Assembly: GCA_009746045.1 (NCBI GenBank)
Contig: RPFO01000213.1
Location: forward strand, 3,945,179 to 4,009,178
Direction: 5' to 3'
Length of the DNA stretch: 64,000 nucleotides
From: Mesostigma viride
Taxonomy: Eukaryota; Streptophyta; Mesostigmatophyceae; Mesostigmatales; Mesostigmataceae
A model generated the notes under the pieces. The model had not been told where the DNA came from and ran no database searches. It saw only the letters and a program-made list of their open reading frames with translations. Shown in pieces: positions 1-13,702 of the stretch; position 1 is the stretch's first letter; each line of letters opens with the position of its first letter. The translations under genes were made by a program, and so were the position numbers.

Positions 1-483
1 ATTAGGCACAGGCGCCTGGGCCTAGCCGGGCACCTGGCCCGCACAGATCAGGTAGATACATCAGATAGACTAGCTGGCACCAAGCCCGCCCAGCCTGGGC
101 GATATGTCCTCACCTGGCGTGCCCCCGGCCGCGCGCGGCAGGGTCGCCACCCGTGGACTTTTCGTGATAGACTCGGCATGGACATGTGCTACACTAGACG
201 TGACGGGCTCACCCCCGGGCAGCCTCCTGGTTTGTCTGTAATATGGAGGCAGATGGTGCGCAAGGATAGATGGCAAGTAGTGATGAAGGAGACCACCCCC
301 AAGCCTGTGGGGGCTCCGCGTGTGACCAAGTATGGCATTCATAGCGATTCGGGCCGCGGTGCCCACACCCCTGTAACTAGGACCTAGATAGCTTATACCA
401 TCCATTCCATCCCATGTTCCCCTCCCACTGAGGACTTATGCTCACGTGACGCAGTCACGTGTCTATTAATTAATTAATTAATT
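1..483 (+). mobile_element. LINE ORF2 3' end fragment (enters from left)
   Basis: This is the last part of a non-LTR retrotransposon ORF2 plus its 3' UTR. Translated pieces match the C-terminus of the better preserved copy at 10594-11549: a GHLARTNQV-like stretch at the left edge, then GLSVIW(R/K)(Q/K)M and KP..GAPRV near 230-330. Stops and frame changes show it is dead. It ends in a TTAA-type simple tail at about 464-484, as other LINE copies here do. A second copy of the same segment lies at 24955-25540. Confidence 0.8.
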
Positions 484-1528
484 AACTTATACAACACCTA
501 TTTTCAACGTTTTGACCCTCCAAGCTCACTATGGCCCCGTTTATGGGGCTCGTGTCGTTGCGTAATGTTGTGAAGGGCTCTCATGTTTCCCACTGCGTTG
601 TACTGCGTTGTAATTGTGATGCCAATGAAAAATAGCTCCAGTGGCCCAATGGGCCTGAGTTTTGTTTCACAGAGCCTGCATATGTTGCCCATAGCTCGTG
701 CAAGAAGCCAGATTTTTTTCATGAACCATTTGTGAATAAGCACATGACTTGTGACCTAGGGTCAAGAAATCGCGGTCATGGTCAGACCCCCCTGTATTCA
801 AACCAGTGTATCTCTCTAATGAATAAGCATTTTGTAGGTCTGAGTAGCTCAAAAAAAATCCTTTGATTTATGGGCTTTCAGGAAAGTATATACATGACCA
901 TGAAAAAAAAATTTTCCTTAGGTGCTATACGCGTTCTAAAAAAAGCTTACAACGCGATATATCGCGTTCTAATTAAAAAAACACGGGTTAAATTGAGTTG
1001 AGGAGATAAACGTACCCACATGCTTGCTCGCCTAAGTACCTCAAGCATCATTCATGATGCATGCACGCAAAATGATAATTGAACGGCATTACATCATACA
1101 GCACTTTCCACTGAACATGGTTCCCATGAGGTACACGTACTGTGTGTACTCAGTCCATATGTATATGTTACCCATTGAAATATGACAGTTCACTCATGAA
1201 TGTTGGACGAACATTCATTCCCAAACGGCAGGTTGTCTCACGATTGATCATTCCCTCGCCCTTGGCAACCACTGCATGCGTGGCTGCAGAACACTTGGCC
1301 TGTGGTACCCTTTTCATGTTATCAAAAAGTAAGCTTGATGCTCCTTTACATCGATGAGCTTCTGCACAGGGTCGGGTGTGCCAAATGTGCATCTCTTGTC
1401 GGCATGGGTTGACCCGCCCGTGTGCCATTATGCTCCAACACACCTAGTCCAAGCCAAATGTTCACACCCTACTCCAACTCCTAGTCCAACACTTCTGCGT
1501 ACACGTTATCCGATACCCCTATCTAGTC
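484..1528. other. No gene seen; AT-rich spacer
   Basis: No convincing coding signal or known repeat was found. The only structure noted is an 18-bp palindrome at 951-968 (AACGCGATATATCGCGTT). The short open frames here have no recognisable domains. Confidence 0.5.
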
Positions 1529-2964
1529 CTAGTCCAGCAGCCCCGGGTAGATCACAGGGCTCCCTAGCTTGCTGATGCTGATGTTGCGGCAGAACTCTGC
1601 TAAGGGGACGGGGGACAGCTGCAGTTCCGCCGGTAACAGGTTGGCCATGGCTGTGGGGATGCCGACATGAGGCAAAGGGCCGCAGGAAAAACAAACACTC
1701 GAGTCCAGACAGATCACAGACATGAGGCAACTTGTCAACCATATTCTGCCAACATGGCGGTCAATGGTGGATTCATGCCAAACCAAGCAAGCACCAACCC
1801 ATGGGGACGACAGACCCTGAGCAGCTGCCCGTGCGTTGTCACCCAGCTTAGATCTGCCCGTACGCGGACACCCACATGTAAACGTTGAAACTTGCAGCAA
1901 AAAGCACGTGCATGCCACATGCAGATTCCACAACGAAAGGTCTTCAGCGGCAATTCTATATGTGGTTGCCTTGCTGGGATAAACCTTTGCCCCCAGTGCA
2001 AGAAGTGCCTTGCCTTGGGGTGACACCTGCCAGCCCCGTCTCGCCCTATGCAAAGGATATGTCCTGGTAGACAACTCAGCGCATACTAGTTGCTAGCTAT
2101 CTACTCAAGCAAACTGCTTAGTTGATGACTGTGTATAATCTACGTTTGTTTACATGCACGGAGGGGCGAAGGCACTAAGGGGGCACAACGAGCCAAGCCT
2201 GAGCATGACCGACACATTACAAACGACGCAAGAGGCATGAAATGGGAGCATGCCTTGGCCGGCCCTCCCCAGCGCAGGAGCAACAGGCATGTGACAAGGG
2301 GAAAGTTCGGGACAACCAGAGCGGTAGAATCAAAGAAAGATTACAGACTGGATTTTACAACCACATCAAACAACCCATCAACAGCACCAAACCAGTCATT
2401 CAAACCCTAACTTGCCCCGCCCAGGCACACTTTAGCTCTTTGATAACTTGACAGTTTCGCAATCCCACTGGTATGACGATAGCCTCCTGAAGAAGCGCTG
2501 CGTGCCATAAGACTGCCCTTTTCAATAGTCGTTCACGAAAGCCCTTGGTCATCACTACAGATTTGTTCTGGGCGCCAACCACTGCATGACTCTTGTAATC
2601 CCCTCCCCACCCTTCCCCACCCAGAGTGTCCAAACTCCAACGTAGCCTTCTACCCGAGTATACCACTCACTTTCTCGGTACTTGTCGTACTCCAGCGTCA
2701 GCGTGGGGTACATGGCCGTCACGTTGGGTGAGCGCCAGGACCGGCGCGGGCGCCGGCCCCTGCCCCCCCCCTGCTGCAGTTGCTGCTGCTGCTGATCGGA
2801 TGTGCCTTCACCCTGGGACGCTTCCACCCCTGTGTCCCCCGGCTGCCTGGCGTTACATGCCTCCCCTTGTCTCGTGAGGCCAGGTCCCGGAGATGGGGAG
2901 TCGCCGCTGGCAGCCTGGTGGAACAAGGGGGGCGCCCATCGTAGAGATGTGCACACGCACGTGT

Positions 2965-2998
<34 letters not shown>

Positions 2999-3018
2999 GT
3001 GAGTGAGTGAGTGAGTGA

Positions 3019-3089
<71 letters not shown>

Positions 3090-3155
3090 TGTGTGTGTGT
3101 GTGTGTATGTGTGTGCGCGTGTGTGTGTGTCTGTGCGTGTGTGTGAGAGAGAGAC

Positions 3156-3188
<33 letters not shown>

Positions 3189-5779
3189 CGGAGAGAGAGG
3201 TGGGTGAGTGGGAGTGAGGAAGTGAGCGAGTGAGTGAGTGAGTGAGTGAGTGAGTGAGTGAGTGAGTGAGTGAGTGAGTGAGTGAGTGAGTGAGTGAGTG
3301 AGTGAGTGAGTGAGTGAGTGAGTGAGTGAGTGAGTGAGTGAGTGAGTGAGTGAGTGAGTGAGTGAGTGAGTGAGTGAGTGAGTGAGTGAGTGAGTGAGTG
3401 AGTGAGTGAGTGAGTGCGTACGTGCGAGCGTGCGTGCGTGCGTGCGTGCGTGCGAGAGGGCGGGCGGGAGGGCGGGCGGAGGGCGGGAGGGAGGGAGGTA
3501 GGGAGGGAGGGAGGGAGGGAGGGAGGGAGGGAGGGAGGGAGGGAGGGAGGGAGGGAGGGAGGGAGGGAGGAGGGAGGGAGGGGGAGGGAGGGAGGGAGGG
3601 AGGGAGGGAGGGAGGGAGGGAGGAGGGAGGAGGGAGGGAGCGAGAGTGTGCATGTGTGTGTTAATGGATTAAACCTCATTTCCACATGTGAAAGACAGAA
3701 CTACATAATATCAATGAGACAACGAGCGCAGGCGTGACCTGGCGAGATTGAAGAGTCCATACCACAAGGAACCCTCGGTGCTCGCCTCTCTACTAGCCAC
3801 CATGCGCAAATTACGTGGAAGATCATCATTTAATACTAGTACACGTAAGAGTTATTGTCTATATATACACGTGAGTACGGGGCAGCGGCAACAGACAAAG
3901 ACACAAGGGAGAGACCGAGGGAGGCAGCGACTCCAAACAGGACAAGTGTCTTCACGTGCGGAGGGTTTAAACTGTGTGGCCAGTCAGGGGGGAGACCATC
4001 CTCATCCCACAGCAGAGTTGTGTACTACACTTAGGCGCCGTCAAGGAGGTGTCCTGAGGCATCCTCAACCCACCGCAGCGTTCCCCCTGACTGGCGTCTC
4101 CTCCTCCAGCTGCTCCGCGTCCACCTCCTGGAAGTACCTGTTCGCGCTCACCAGCGGGGACATGCTGATGCTGCGCCGCGTCACGCGCTTACTGCCACCC
4201 GTTCCCCAAGAGCCATACCCAGCTCCTTCCTCTGGTGACAGAGACGCATACGGTGTGCTGTCAAAATCAAACCCGACAACATGGATGATGCTGGCGTCCT
4301 CCTGGCTGCTTCCATCCTTTTTAAACTCCACGACTGGGTGAAGGTCGTGAGACATCCCACGGGAGCTGCGGGGGGCGCAATCTGCCGAGGCTTCTTTGTG
4401 CTCCGCCTCATTATTCTTTTCTACCTCGTTATTAACGCCACTGATCCTGTTACCGGGGTCTTCGTGGTTGGGGCCGGTCGCGGTGGCGTCGGTTCGCCGC
4501 CTCCCGCTCCAGCCGCCAGCCGTCGGGGTCTTGTAGCTGGCATCTGTGGGAGGGGCAGGATGCGCGCTGCTTTGGTGTAGCCACGGCAAAGGAGGGGGCG
4601 AGGAGGCAGGGCCATGTCATCAGTAACTCGCAGTGTAGAGTTGCTAAGACCAAGTTGCTTAAACTTAGGCCCAGTCCCACCCCTATCAACTTCTATTTTT
4701 CAGCGGTTTCCTATGCTCCTGGAGTGGTGCAATAGAGTGGCGACCAAGATGGATGGAATACTCAACAGACTGGCAGGTGACATGGCATTTGTGCAACCGA
4801 ATGTGACCCTTGGGCATGAGGCGCATGGGAGGTTCAGGCATTCCCTAAGCAGGCTTTGCGACAGCCACCCCTTGCTAGAATGACATGCAGCTCATATACC
4901 ATTGAAGCGCATTGCATAGCAATACGTAGCAATGTACTGCAATGTATAGAAATTCATAGCAACGTATGGCAATGCATCGCATGGCCATGTCTGTTACACG
5001 TTTGCAGAATGCTGTTCTCGGACGACCAGACAACCAGACTTCCAGATGCAACTGGGAGTGTAGATTCCAGATTGCTACACTTAAGAAAGCTTATAATGTA
5101 CACATGGCACCACAAGCCCGTAATTTGGAGCAGTGCAGTGCATAGTCCTCTCCAGTTACGAAGATAGATAACGGAACAGCTAAAGGCACCTGGTCAGAGT
5201 TCTAGAACACTATTACCTTGAAGTGCTGCTCCGTCGTTTTCCCGTTGACTTTTCCAGGGCATTCGTTGGCGAATTGATCTTGTCATTTTGAGGATCGGCC
5301 GGCATTAATTGGTCAGCATCAGTCCCTCGCTGCACAATGTGCGCATCGTTCTCACTGCGTCCTGCAGTAGGAGTTCCTTTGGCGTGCGACCTGCAAAACG
5401 TCGGGAATTCGATAAAATGCAACCGCGCGGCTCCTTAGCTAGTGGAGCTCGAGGAAATGTCCCGACATAATCCAGGCAAAACACTGATATTCGTATAGAG
5501 ATGTGAGCTTTTAAAAAAAATCGCGCACGAATGCACGGGGGGAAAAAAATGAAGATAAAGCACTTTTCTTTGCCATTACAAGCTGATAGCCGACCTTAGC
5601 TGTTCGGTAAAAAATGCTTACCGATGAGGTCCCGGGCTGTCAAAGGATCGACGCTGGGAGCATTTCCCACCGGAATTATCCCCCGCACGCGTATAGTGGC
5701 ACATTAGCAACTTGTCACATTGGCTTGCGGTTATTCTCTGTTTTACTCGTCTCGTATACGTGATCGTTTCCTCGGCCAT
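1529..5779 (-). CDS. Unidentified five-exon host gene
   Basis: I do not recognise the product. A complete model can be read on the minus strand: exon 1 5779-5622 (ATG start, donor GTAAGC), exon 2 5390-5217 (acceptor TTTTGCAG, donor GTAATA), exon 3 4569-4074 (donor GTGGGT), exon 4 2914-2671 (acceptor CCACCAG, donor GTGAGT), exon 5 1650-1529 (acceptor CCCCACAG, stop TAG). Codon phases agree at all four junctions and give 397 residues. The first 250 residues are low-complexity, polar and probably disordered. A Gln tract and Arg-rich patch lie in exon 4. The C-terminal 50 residues (MYPTLTLEYDKYRE, then MANLLPAELQ...) look the most conserved. No signal peptide or membrane segment is seen. The exon 3 acceptor (ACCAAAG) is weak and is the least certain point. 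Intron 3 holds a large microsatellite block. The gene faces RPLP2 head to head. Function unknown. Confidence 0.65.
2955..3640. repeat. Compound microsatellite block in intron 3
   Basis: This is a run of simple repeats: (GT)n, (GA)n, mixed GT/GA, a long (GTGA)n of roughly 190 bp at 3225-3415, (GCGT)n, then (GGGA)n to 3640. It lies inside the third intron of the minus-strand host gene. The long 'proteins' of SLTH and PSLP repeats read through it are artefacts. Confidence 0.95.
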
Positions 5780-6547
5780 GACGTTGATTTAAAAACAAGC
5801 CACTCAAGGGAATTGGTGAGACTGCCCCAACGTCACTATCCCAAGGCTCCGAAACCTAGAACACGGCAACGAACACGGGGCTGCAAGGTGCAAATCCGCC
5901 GCAGATGATAGACCAGGTACGTCGAGTAAACAATAAGAGCTTCAAGTTCATATACATCCAATCATTGCAGTGACACACAGACTTAGCGGGGATAAAATCC
6001 AGAAGTTGTAACCGGCGTTCAAGACAGGGTCATTTAATTCATGCCTTCATTGCCTTACTCTGCGAATTTCAAATGTGCCCAGCCTGTCGCAACGTGAAGA
6101 GCACCATAGCCGAGTGCTTCGTCCAGTGAAATTTTCGTCCAGCAGCGCGCACTCGATGTCCAAAAAATTGCAGGAAAGAGAGGTGAAGGCCAGTTTTTTC
6201 CTGTTTGAATCGAAGGCGTCTCTGATTGGAAGCTACAACAAGAATGTACAGTACACAAACTTTCCAGTCTCGCCAAGCCGCCAAGGTCTCGCCGTTGTTG
6301 ATGCCGGCCTTTGTTGCCCTAGAAATTTACTGCTGCCGGTCGTCATTGACAGGGCTGTAGGCGCGTCGAACTATAACGTCGGCGCAGGTGACGGCACAAC
6401 TTTGACGGCGCATAGCGGGGCGTGCGCCTGCGCCTGCTGCGCCTGCCCCGCGGCGGCCATTGCTAAATTGCTGCATCAAGGAATTGTTTGCTCCTCTCGG
6501 ACGACCTAAGTCCATAGCGTCCATAGCACCTTACCGGACCAGCCACC
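5780..6547. promoter_or_regulatory. Divergent promoter region between host gene and RPLP2
   Basis: This 768-bp interval separates the start codon of the minus-strand five-exon gene (5779) from that of RPLP2 (6548), so it must contain both promoters and 5' UTRs. No TATA box or named element can be assigned with confidence. The RPLP2 start is in a good context (gccaccATGC). Confidence 0.5.
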
Positions 6548-6883
6548 ATGCGTTACGTCGCGGCTTACCTGCTTGCGGGCTTGGGTGGCAACTCTGCCCC
6601 CAGCGCAGCCGACATTAAGAAGATTCTTAGCTCTGTCGGTGTTGAGGCTGATGACAGCAAGCTGAACGCTCTCCTGAAGGAGTTGGAAGGCAAGGACATT
6701 GCCGATGTGATTAAGTCCGGCAAGGAGAAGCTTGCCTCAGTGCCATCAGGCGCGGCTGCTGCTGCTGCGCCCGCGGCTGCTGCCCCAGCGGCTGCTGCCG
6801 CCGCCCCTGCTAAAGGAGGCAAGGAGGCGAAGAAGGAGGAGCCCGAGGAGGAGGAGGAGGTCGGGTTCGATCTGTTCGATTAA
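6548..6883 (+). CDS. RPLP2: 60S acidic ribosomal protein P2
   Basis: A single uninterrupted 111-residue ORF encodes the stalk protein P2, which dimerises with P1, binds P0 on the large ribosomal subunit and recruits translational GTPases. It starts [15 protein letters not shown], followed by the [16 protein letters not shown] helix typical of P2 rather than P1. Next comes an Ala/Pro hinge at about residues 70-92, a Lys/Glu-rich segment, and an acidic tail ending EEVGFDLFD, the conserved C-terminal GTPase-factor binding motif. The length is normal for the family (about 105-115). The start is fixed by the family N-terminus and the gccaccATG context. It is the only intronless host gene in the window. 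I see no frameshift or unusual residue. Confidence 0.97.
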   Translation: MRYVAAYLLAGLGGNSAPSAADIKKILSSVGVEADDSKLNALLKELEGKDIADVIKSGKEKLASVPSGAAAAAAPAAAAPAAAAAAPAKGGKEAKKEEPEEEEEVGFDLFD

Positions 6884-7199
6884 ACTAAGATGCAAGGCTA
6901 TCTATTGCCGAAAATTTGTAGCTGAGAGGCCTCTTTGCTGCAAGAGTGAAGCTCGAATGGGTTCTCCTGTGCAATGTTTGCATATCTTGCAACGTTATGA
7001 TGGACGGCGACAAGCCGTTCCAAACGGGTGCGCAGCCTCTGAATGCAAGGCCATCCTATTTGACGGGGTCACGCCGATTATGCAGCGGGGACCTCATGCC
7101 GCACGCGAACGAATGATATGGCGGCCGAAGAAACATGGCTAATGTCGAAGCCACCATGCAGCGGAGTTATGAGCCGTTCAGCCGTTTTTTAATTGTTTA

Positions 7200-7205
7200 A
7201 ATAAA
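7200..7205 (+). terminator. AATAAA polyadenylation signal of RPLP2
   Basis: An AATAAA hexamer lies 317 nt after the RPLP2 stop codon and is followed by a T-rich stretch. It is the likely poly(A) signal. Its use contrasts with the TGTAA signal of chlamydomonadalean algae. Confidence 0.6.
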
Positions 7206-9401
<2,196 letters not shown>

Positions 9402-10458
9402 GGTGTCAGCTGGCGATGCCTTAGGATCAGGAGACGTCCGTCCTATAGTCAGCAAAAGTGGGTGCGAGAGGTCCCCAGTTTGATTCCGGCCTGGATTCAT
9501 TTGCAGATCGCGTTTTCCGCGGACCGGCACTGAACGCAAATGGTTTTTTTTTCCAGGTAAAATGGGTATTTTTTATTAACCAACAGGAATATCGTTAGGT
9601 TTAGAGGTACCGCATATCGACCAGCTGGTTACCCACTGAGGGTAGTGTGATAGGTGAAAGGTTTAGAAAGGAGCATTATGTGAACAGGGGACCCAAGTGA
9701 CGCGCGTAAGGTCACCGTGAGGAATGCAAGTAAACACCCTGAACGCAAATGGTTTTCACCTTTGCGGCGTGCCAAATCAGAATATACTCTTGGCTGATCT
9801 CGATAGTACCGGCTACGCCCCCTTCTCAAGAAGGTTCCAGCCGTGTTCAGCCCGTCTCACGTGTCGAGACTGAACAAGTCTCGAGTGGACACGTGTGTAG
9901 TACTCCTACACACACAGATCTCGAATGATTTAGATCTAGTACCAAATCCGAATGGCTTGCATCACTCCCCGGAAAGGAGAACTTTTGCGGTTGGACTGTA
10001 GGTGTCAGCTGGCGATGCCTTAGGATCAGGAGACGTCCGTCCTATAGTCAGCAAAAGTGGGTGCGAGGGGTCCCCAGTTCGATTCCGGCCTGGATTCATT
10101 TGCAGATCGCGTTGTACGCAGACCGGCACTGAACGCAAATGGTTTTCACCTTTGCCGCGTGCCAAATCAGAATATAAGGAGACAACCAGACATACTGATC
10201 TCGAGTGATTTATCTAGTACCAAATCCGAAAGGCTTGCATCACTCCCCGGACAGGAGAAATTTTGCGGATGACTGTAGGTGTAAGTTGGCGATGCCATGG
10301 TAACCGGAGACGTCCGTCCTATTGTCAGCAAAATTTGGTGCGAGAGGTCCCCAGTTCGATTCAGGTCGGATTCATTTGTAGATCGCGTTTTCCGCGTTTT
10401 CCGCGGCCCGGCACTGAACGCAAAGGTTTTCACCTTTGCGGAGTGTCTGATCAGAATA
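9402..10458 (+). mobile_element. Cluster of SINE-A copies
   Basis: Three copies and one fragment of a roughly 300-bp SINE-like repeat are arrayed in the same direction: 9402-9560 (5' truncated), 9738-9785 (3' fragment), 9883-10175 (near full length) and about 10198-10458. Each has an A-box-like TGGCGATGCC and a good B-box-like AGTTCGATTCC (RNA polymerase III type promoter), then a tail with ACTGAACGCAAATGG and GCCAAATCAGAATA. A fourth copy on the minus strand (16912-17210) is flanked by a 13-bp target duplication and defines the ends. The box spacing is longer than in an ordinary tRNA, so tRNA ancestry is probable rather than proven. Confidence 0.75.
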
Positions 10459-10593
10459 CTGTTGTAGACTAATGTAACGAGGACCTGTTTGAATGCTGAA
10501 ACAGTTGATGTATTAGGTCGGGACGAGAATCGACCAGCACAAAACATACCGGTTAGACAACTATTCCTGTTTTCATTCCATTATTGTTGTCGA

Positions 10594-11549
10594 ATACGTA
10601 ATGATTCAGGCGCGCAAGCGATTTGCCCGCATCGTGGGCAGGGAACCGGGAGTGCAGGTTGCTTACAAATTCTGGCATGGCGGTGCGGACACGGAGATTC
10701 GGCTGGCAGACATCATCTACGCAGACGACACCACCCTCTTCGAGGACACTGAGCACGTGCAGACATGGCTTGACTGCCTGCATGGCTCTCGAGGCCCGTG
10801 CAGTGGGGCTTGAGGTCAGCAAGAAGACAGAGGCCCTGGCGGTTGGGCTCACCAACTCACCGCCGCCCCTCTATCTCCTAGACGGCTCTCGAGTCCAGTA
10901 TCGGGACCGCGTTAAGCTGCTAGGCAGCCTGCTCCCCAGCTGCGAGGTCGATGTGGACCATCGCATCTCCCTCGCCTGGCACGCTTTACGCCAGTACCGG
11001 GCCCTGTGGCGCAAGCCCCTGGGCAAGATCGAGAAACAGGACCTGTTCAAGGTTCTCGTCCTTCCTGTTCTCACGTATGGGGCCGAGACGTGGACCCTCA
11101 CCGCCGACCTGGCCCGCAAGCTGGACGGCGCGGTCACCAGCATGCTGCGTTCCATTTTCAGAGTAGGATATGCTGCTCATGTCCGCAATGAGGACCTGTA
11201 CCAGGGCATGCCCTATATCACCAGCACCATTAAGCAACGACGCCTGCAGCTAGTAGGGCACCTAGCTCGCACCAACCAGGTAGACACCTCACGTGGCCCC
11301 CCCGCAGGAATGCGACCAGCCCAGCCTGGCCGGCACCTCCTGACGTGGGCTGGGCCCAGTGATGTTAGACGCCGCAAGGCCCGCACCTTCAAAGAACAGC
11401 TAGTAGAGGACATGGGGGGCCTAGGCCTCTCCGTGATTTGGAAGAAGATGATGGACAAGGCCAAGTGGGCCCAGGTCATAGAGGACAACGAGCCCCCCCC
11501 AGTGGGGAAGCGCCCGCGTGTGCAATCCCGTGGGAGGCACGCCAGATAG
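10594..11549 (+). pseudogene. LINE ORF2 fragment: RT palm end and C-terminal domain
   Basis: This is the best preserved ORF2 piece. It begins inside the reverse transcriptase with QARKRFARIVGREPG, carries the catalytic IIYADDTTLFED motif near 10715-10750, shifts frame near 10790, then reads open to the stop at 11549. The second part contains VLTYGAETWTLTADLARKLDG, a thumb and connection segment common in LINE ORF2 proteins, and RRLQLVGHLARTNQV. The 5' two thirds (endonuclease and early RT) are missing, so it is a 5'-truncated copy. RTE/I-type clades carry similar YADD and TYGAETW motifs, but I cannot assign the clade securely. Confidence 0.85.
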
Positions 11550-11731
11550 CTCCCCTAGGGCAGCGTGCGGCTGCCTAGATAGATGTTGTAGTTAGAATGC
11601 TGTTAGATAGATGTAGTATGTAGCCGATGTAGATAGATTAGACCGGTAGGACTGTTTGCACCCATCCATCCATCCATCGGGGTTAATGCTCCGTGACTCC
11701 CCAACAAGAGAACGAGTCTAATTAATTAATT
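11550..11731 (+). mobile_element. LINE 3' UTR with terminal hairpin and AATT tail
   Basis: The 3' UTR after ORF2 ends with GCTCCGTGACTCCCC, a degraded copy of the hairpin seen intact at 18098-18125 and 63488-63515, and then a TAATTAATTAATT tail. This marks the 3' end of the copy whose ORF2 lies immediately upstream. Confidence 0.7.
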
Positions 11732-12103
11732 CCTGTTTTGAGAACATGCATGCCGGCTGAGTTTTGTAGAGGCTGAACATGGAGCAGCGCTCCAACTACC
11801 ATCCACGTGGTCAGTTGCCCTTCTATTATCAAGCAGACAGTCGCCCTTCTGTTAGTTTTAAGTGAGACAGCTTAAATAAGGGTTGTTAGGGCTTGGCCGG
11901 GCTGTCGAGCCCCGTCTGGGGGGGATCATCGCCTGCCGACGAGCAAAAGCCGACGAGCCACGAGGTAGCCATGGCTGACCGGCGCGGTGGAGCTCATAAC
12001 TTTCACGTTTGGGCACGGCCAACTTCGGCTGTGAAGATCACAATCGCTTAGTCTTTCTAAGACGCACACGCTGACATAATTTTCCGAAGCTATTACGCAA
12101 TAT

Positions 12104-12125
12104 CTCAAGGAGACAACCAGCGCAG
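12104..12125 (-). mobile_element. 22-bp micro-insertion of the SINE-B end
   Basis: The bases CTCAAGGAGACAACCAGCG... are inserted in the LINE 5' UTR between two copies of GCAATAT (12097-12103 and 12126-12132). The related 5' UTR at 45190-45222 lacks them. The insert equals the terminal end of SINE-B read in reverse. Confidence 0.75.
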
Positions 12126-12724
12126 GCAATATATGACGAGCAAGTTTACGCTCAGGACTCCGCGCAACGCAGCCTGGCGGCTGCGCTAAGCCCTGAAAAT
12201 ACGTACGTCTGCAGCTCCGGCTGCAGCTTCACCCTCCGGCCCAGAAGGCAGCGGCGCCACTAGCCAAGCCCTAGTGGTCGCCCAGCCCCCCGAGCCCGCC
12301 TCGCCCGCAGTGTCGCCTGAGCCCAAGCGTAGTCGCCCTGCCGAGCCCAACTGCGACGAGTACAACTTTGACGCCAGCCAGCCTAGCTTTTTGACAAGCT
12401 CGACCACGACCGCATCCTGGCCTGCGTGTTTTTGGATCGCACGCCTCGCTTATGGAGCTGTGCAAACAGCTCTTCCACCAGGGTCGCCTCGTCAATGCTT
12501 TCCAGAGGCGCCCATTCAAATTCGACTCCATCCTCACCCTCCGGTCCGCCGCCCCCACCGGCCTTCAGCAATACGCCGGCCTCTCGATCAGTCTCCCTCC
12601 TTGGACGCTCCATCGAGGAGCTCTGCCCCCCCCAGCCCCTCACCACCACCTTGACCGAATCCTCCATCCTCTCACTCCTTAACGGAGGCCCTCGAGCAGC
12701 ACGTGTTCCCCCTCGCTGCAGATG

Positions 12725-13242
12725 TGGAACATTACCCATAACAAGAAGGGCTGGCGTACGGCTGCCTGTGATAAGCGCATGGATCCTAAATATCAGCAAA
12801 TTCCTTTTATTCGCTACCCCGATATTCAGTCTCCTTTCCCACACAGCAAAATATGGTGTTGTTCTTAGTCAGTAGCATCGTTTTTCCCGTCTTTGTTCTT
12901 ATCGTGTTGATTTCATCATGACTCTTGTTGAACTCTTGCATCGATCGTTTGTTGGTCAAAGACTATGACCAAGACATTATGCTCCATCAAGTCCGGTGTT
13001 TTTGGCAACGTCACCCACATCTGTTCGGTGCTGCCCCTTGGCGCAAGCTCTACAAACAGGTCGTAGACCGGCTGGATCGCGAAGTATCTCCACACATCTG
13101 AACCCTGTGATGCCAGATCTCCTTTGCGGCCGTTCCGAGCTTGGCACTGGATTCATTGTCCAAATCGTCGCGTCGCTGCAGTGCTCAACACGATGTTTTC
13201 TGGCCTACGCGGGCTTTTGGTTCCCGGCTTCCCGCCGCACAT
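12725..13242. other. Unclassified inserted DNA inside LINE ORF1
   Basis: Comparison with the ORF1 copies at 44140 and 45770 shows that this stretch does not belong to ORF1. It lies between the N-terminal coding part and SINE-B. Short frames contain no recognised domain, and no terminal repeats or target duplication were found. Confidence 0.5.
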
Positions 13243-13702
13243 TTGAAAGTGCTGTCCTCCGCATTTTTGCCTTTGCAGCGTGTGCAGTTCTTGGGCGTTT
13301 GGAATCATGGCATGGCTAACGTAATGACTGACTAGCTAGACCTTTTCAGTCGTTTTCCATTTGCGGGTATTTCCTCGTAAATGGTAGGAGAGCGATCGCA
13401 GCCATGGTGCTCACCACTAGACACTCCCGGCCAGTTAGGCTCGAAACACACGCCCTGATCAACTGAGCAAGCTGTTTCCGGCCCCACCGTCTAGGTCATC
13501 TATAGTCGCTCTACACATAACTTGCCAGCCATAATTTCAATGCACAAGGCTACACATTTCCAATTTTCCATCACCGCCATTCATGCATATTCATCCTCCT
13601 GAATTAACGACTCGAACACGCGGACAAGATAACGGCAGGCTCGAGCTACCATGGTCCGGATTCTCCCGATTTCTGGCCTGCGCTGCATGTTTTGTCTCCT
13701 TG
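13243..13702 (+). mobile_element. SINE-B, full-length copy
   Basis: This 460-bp repeat starts TTGAAAGTGCTGTCCTCCG and ends TTTTGTCTCCTTG. A second full copy in inverse orientation lies at 28542-28972 with both ends matching, and an end-only copy lies at 28205-28302. Near the 3' end, read in reverse, it shows TGGTAGCTCGAGCC and GTGTTCGAGTC, which look like pol III A and B boxes, so which end is 5' is uncertain. No target duplication is obvious here. Confidence 0.75.

Noticed and set aside
2555-3685. Long Leu/Ser/Thr/His repeat ORFs (376 and 266 residues)
   Set aside because: They are translations of (GTGA)n, (GA)n and (GGGA)n microsatellites. Only the 2671-2914 part is accepted, as an exon in a spliced model.
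6565-6822. Ala-rich ORF antisense to RPLP2
   Set aside because: It is the complement of the P2 hinge codons (GCT/GCC/CCC).
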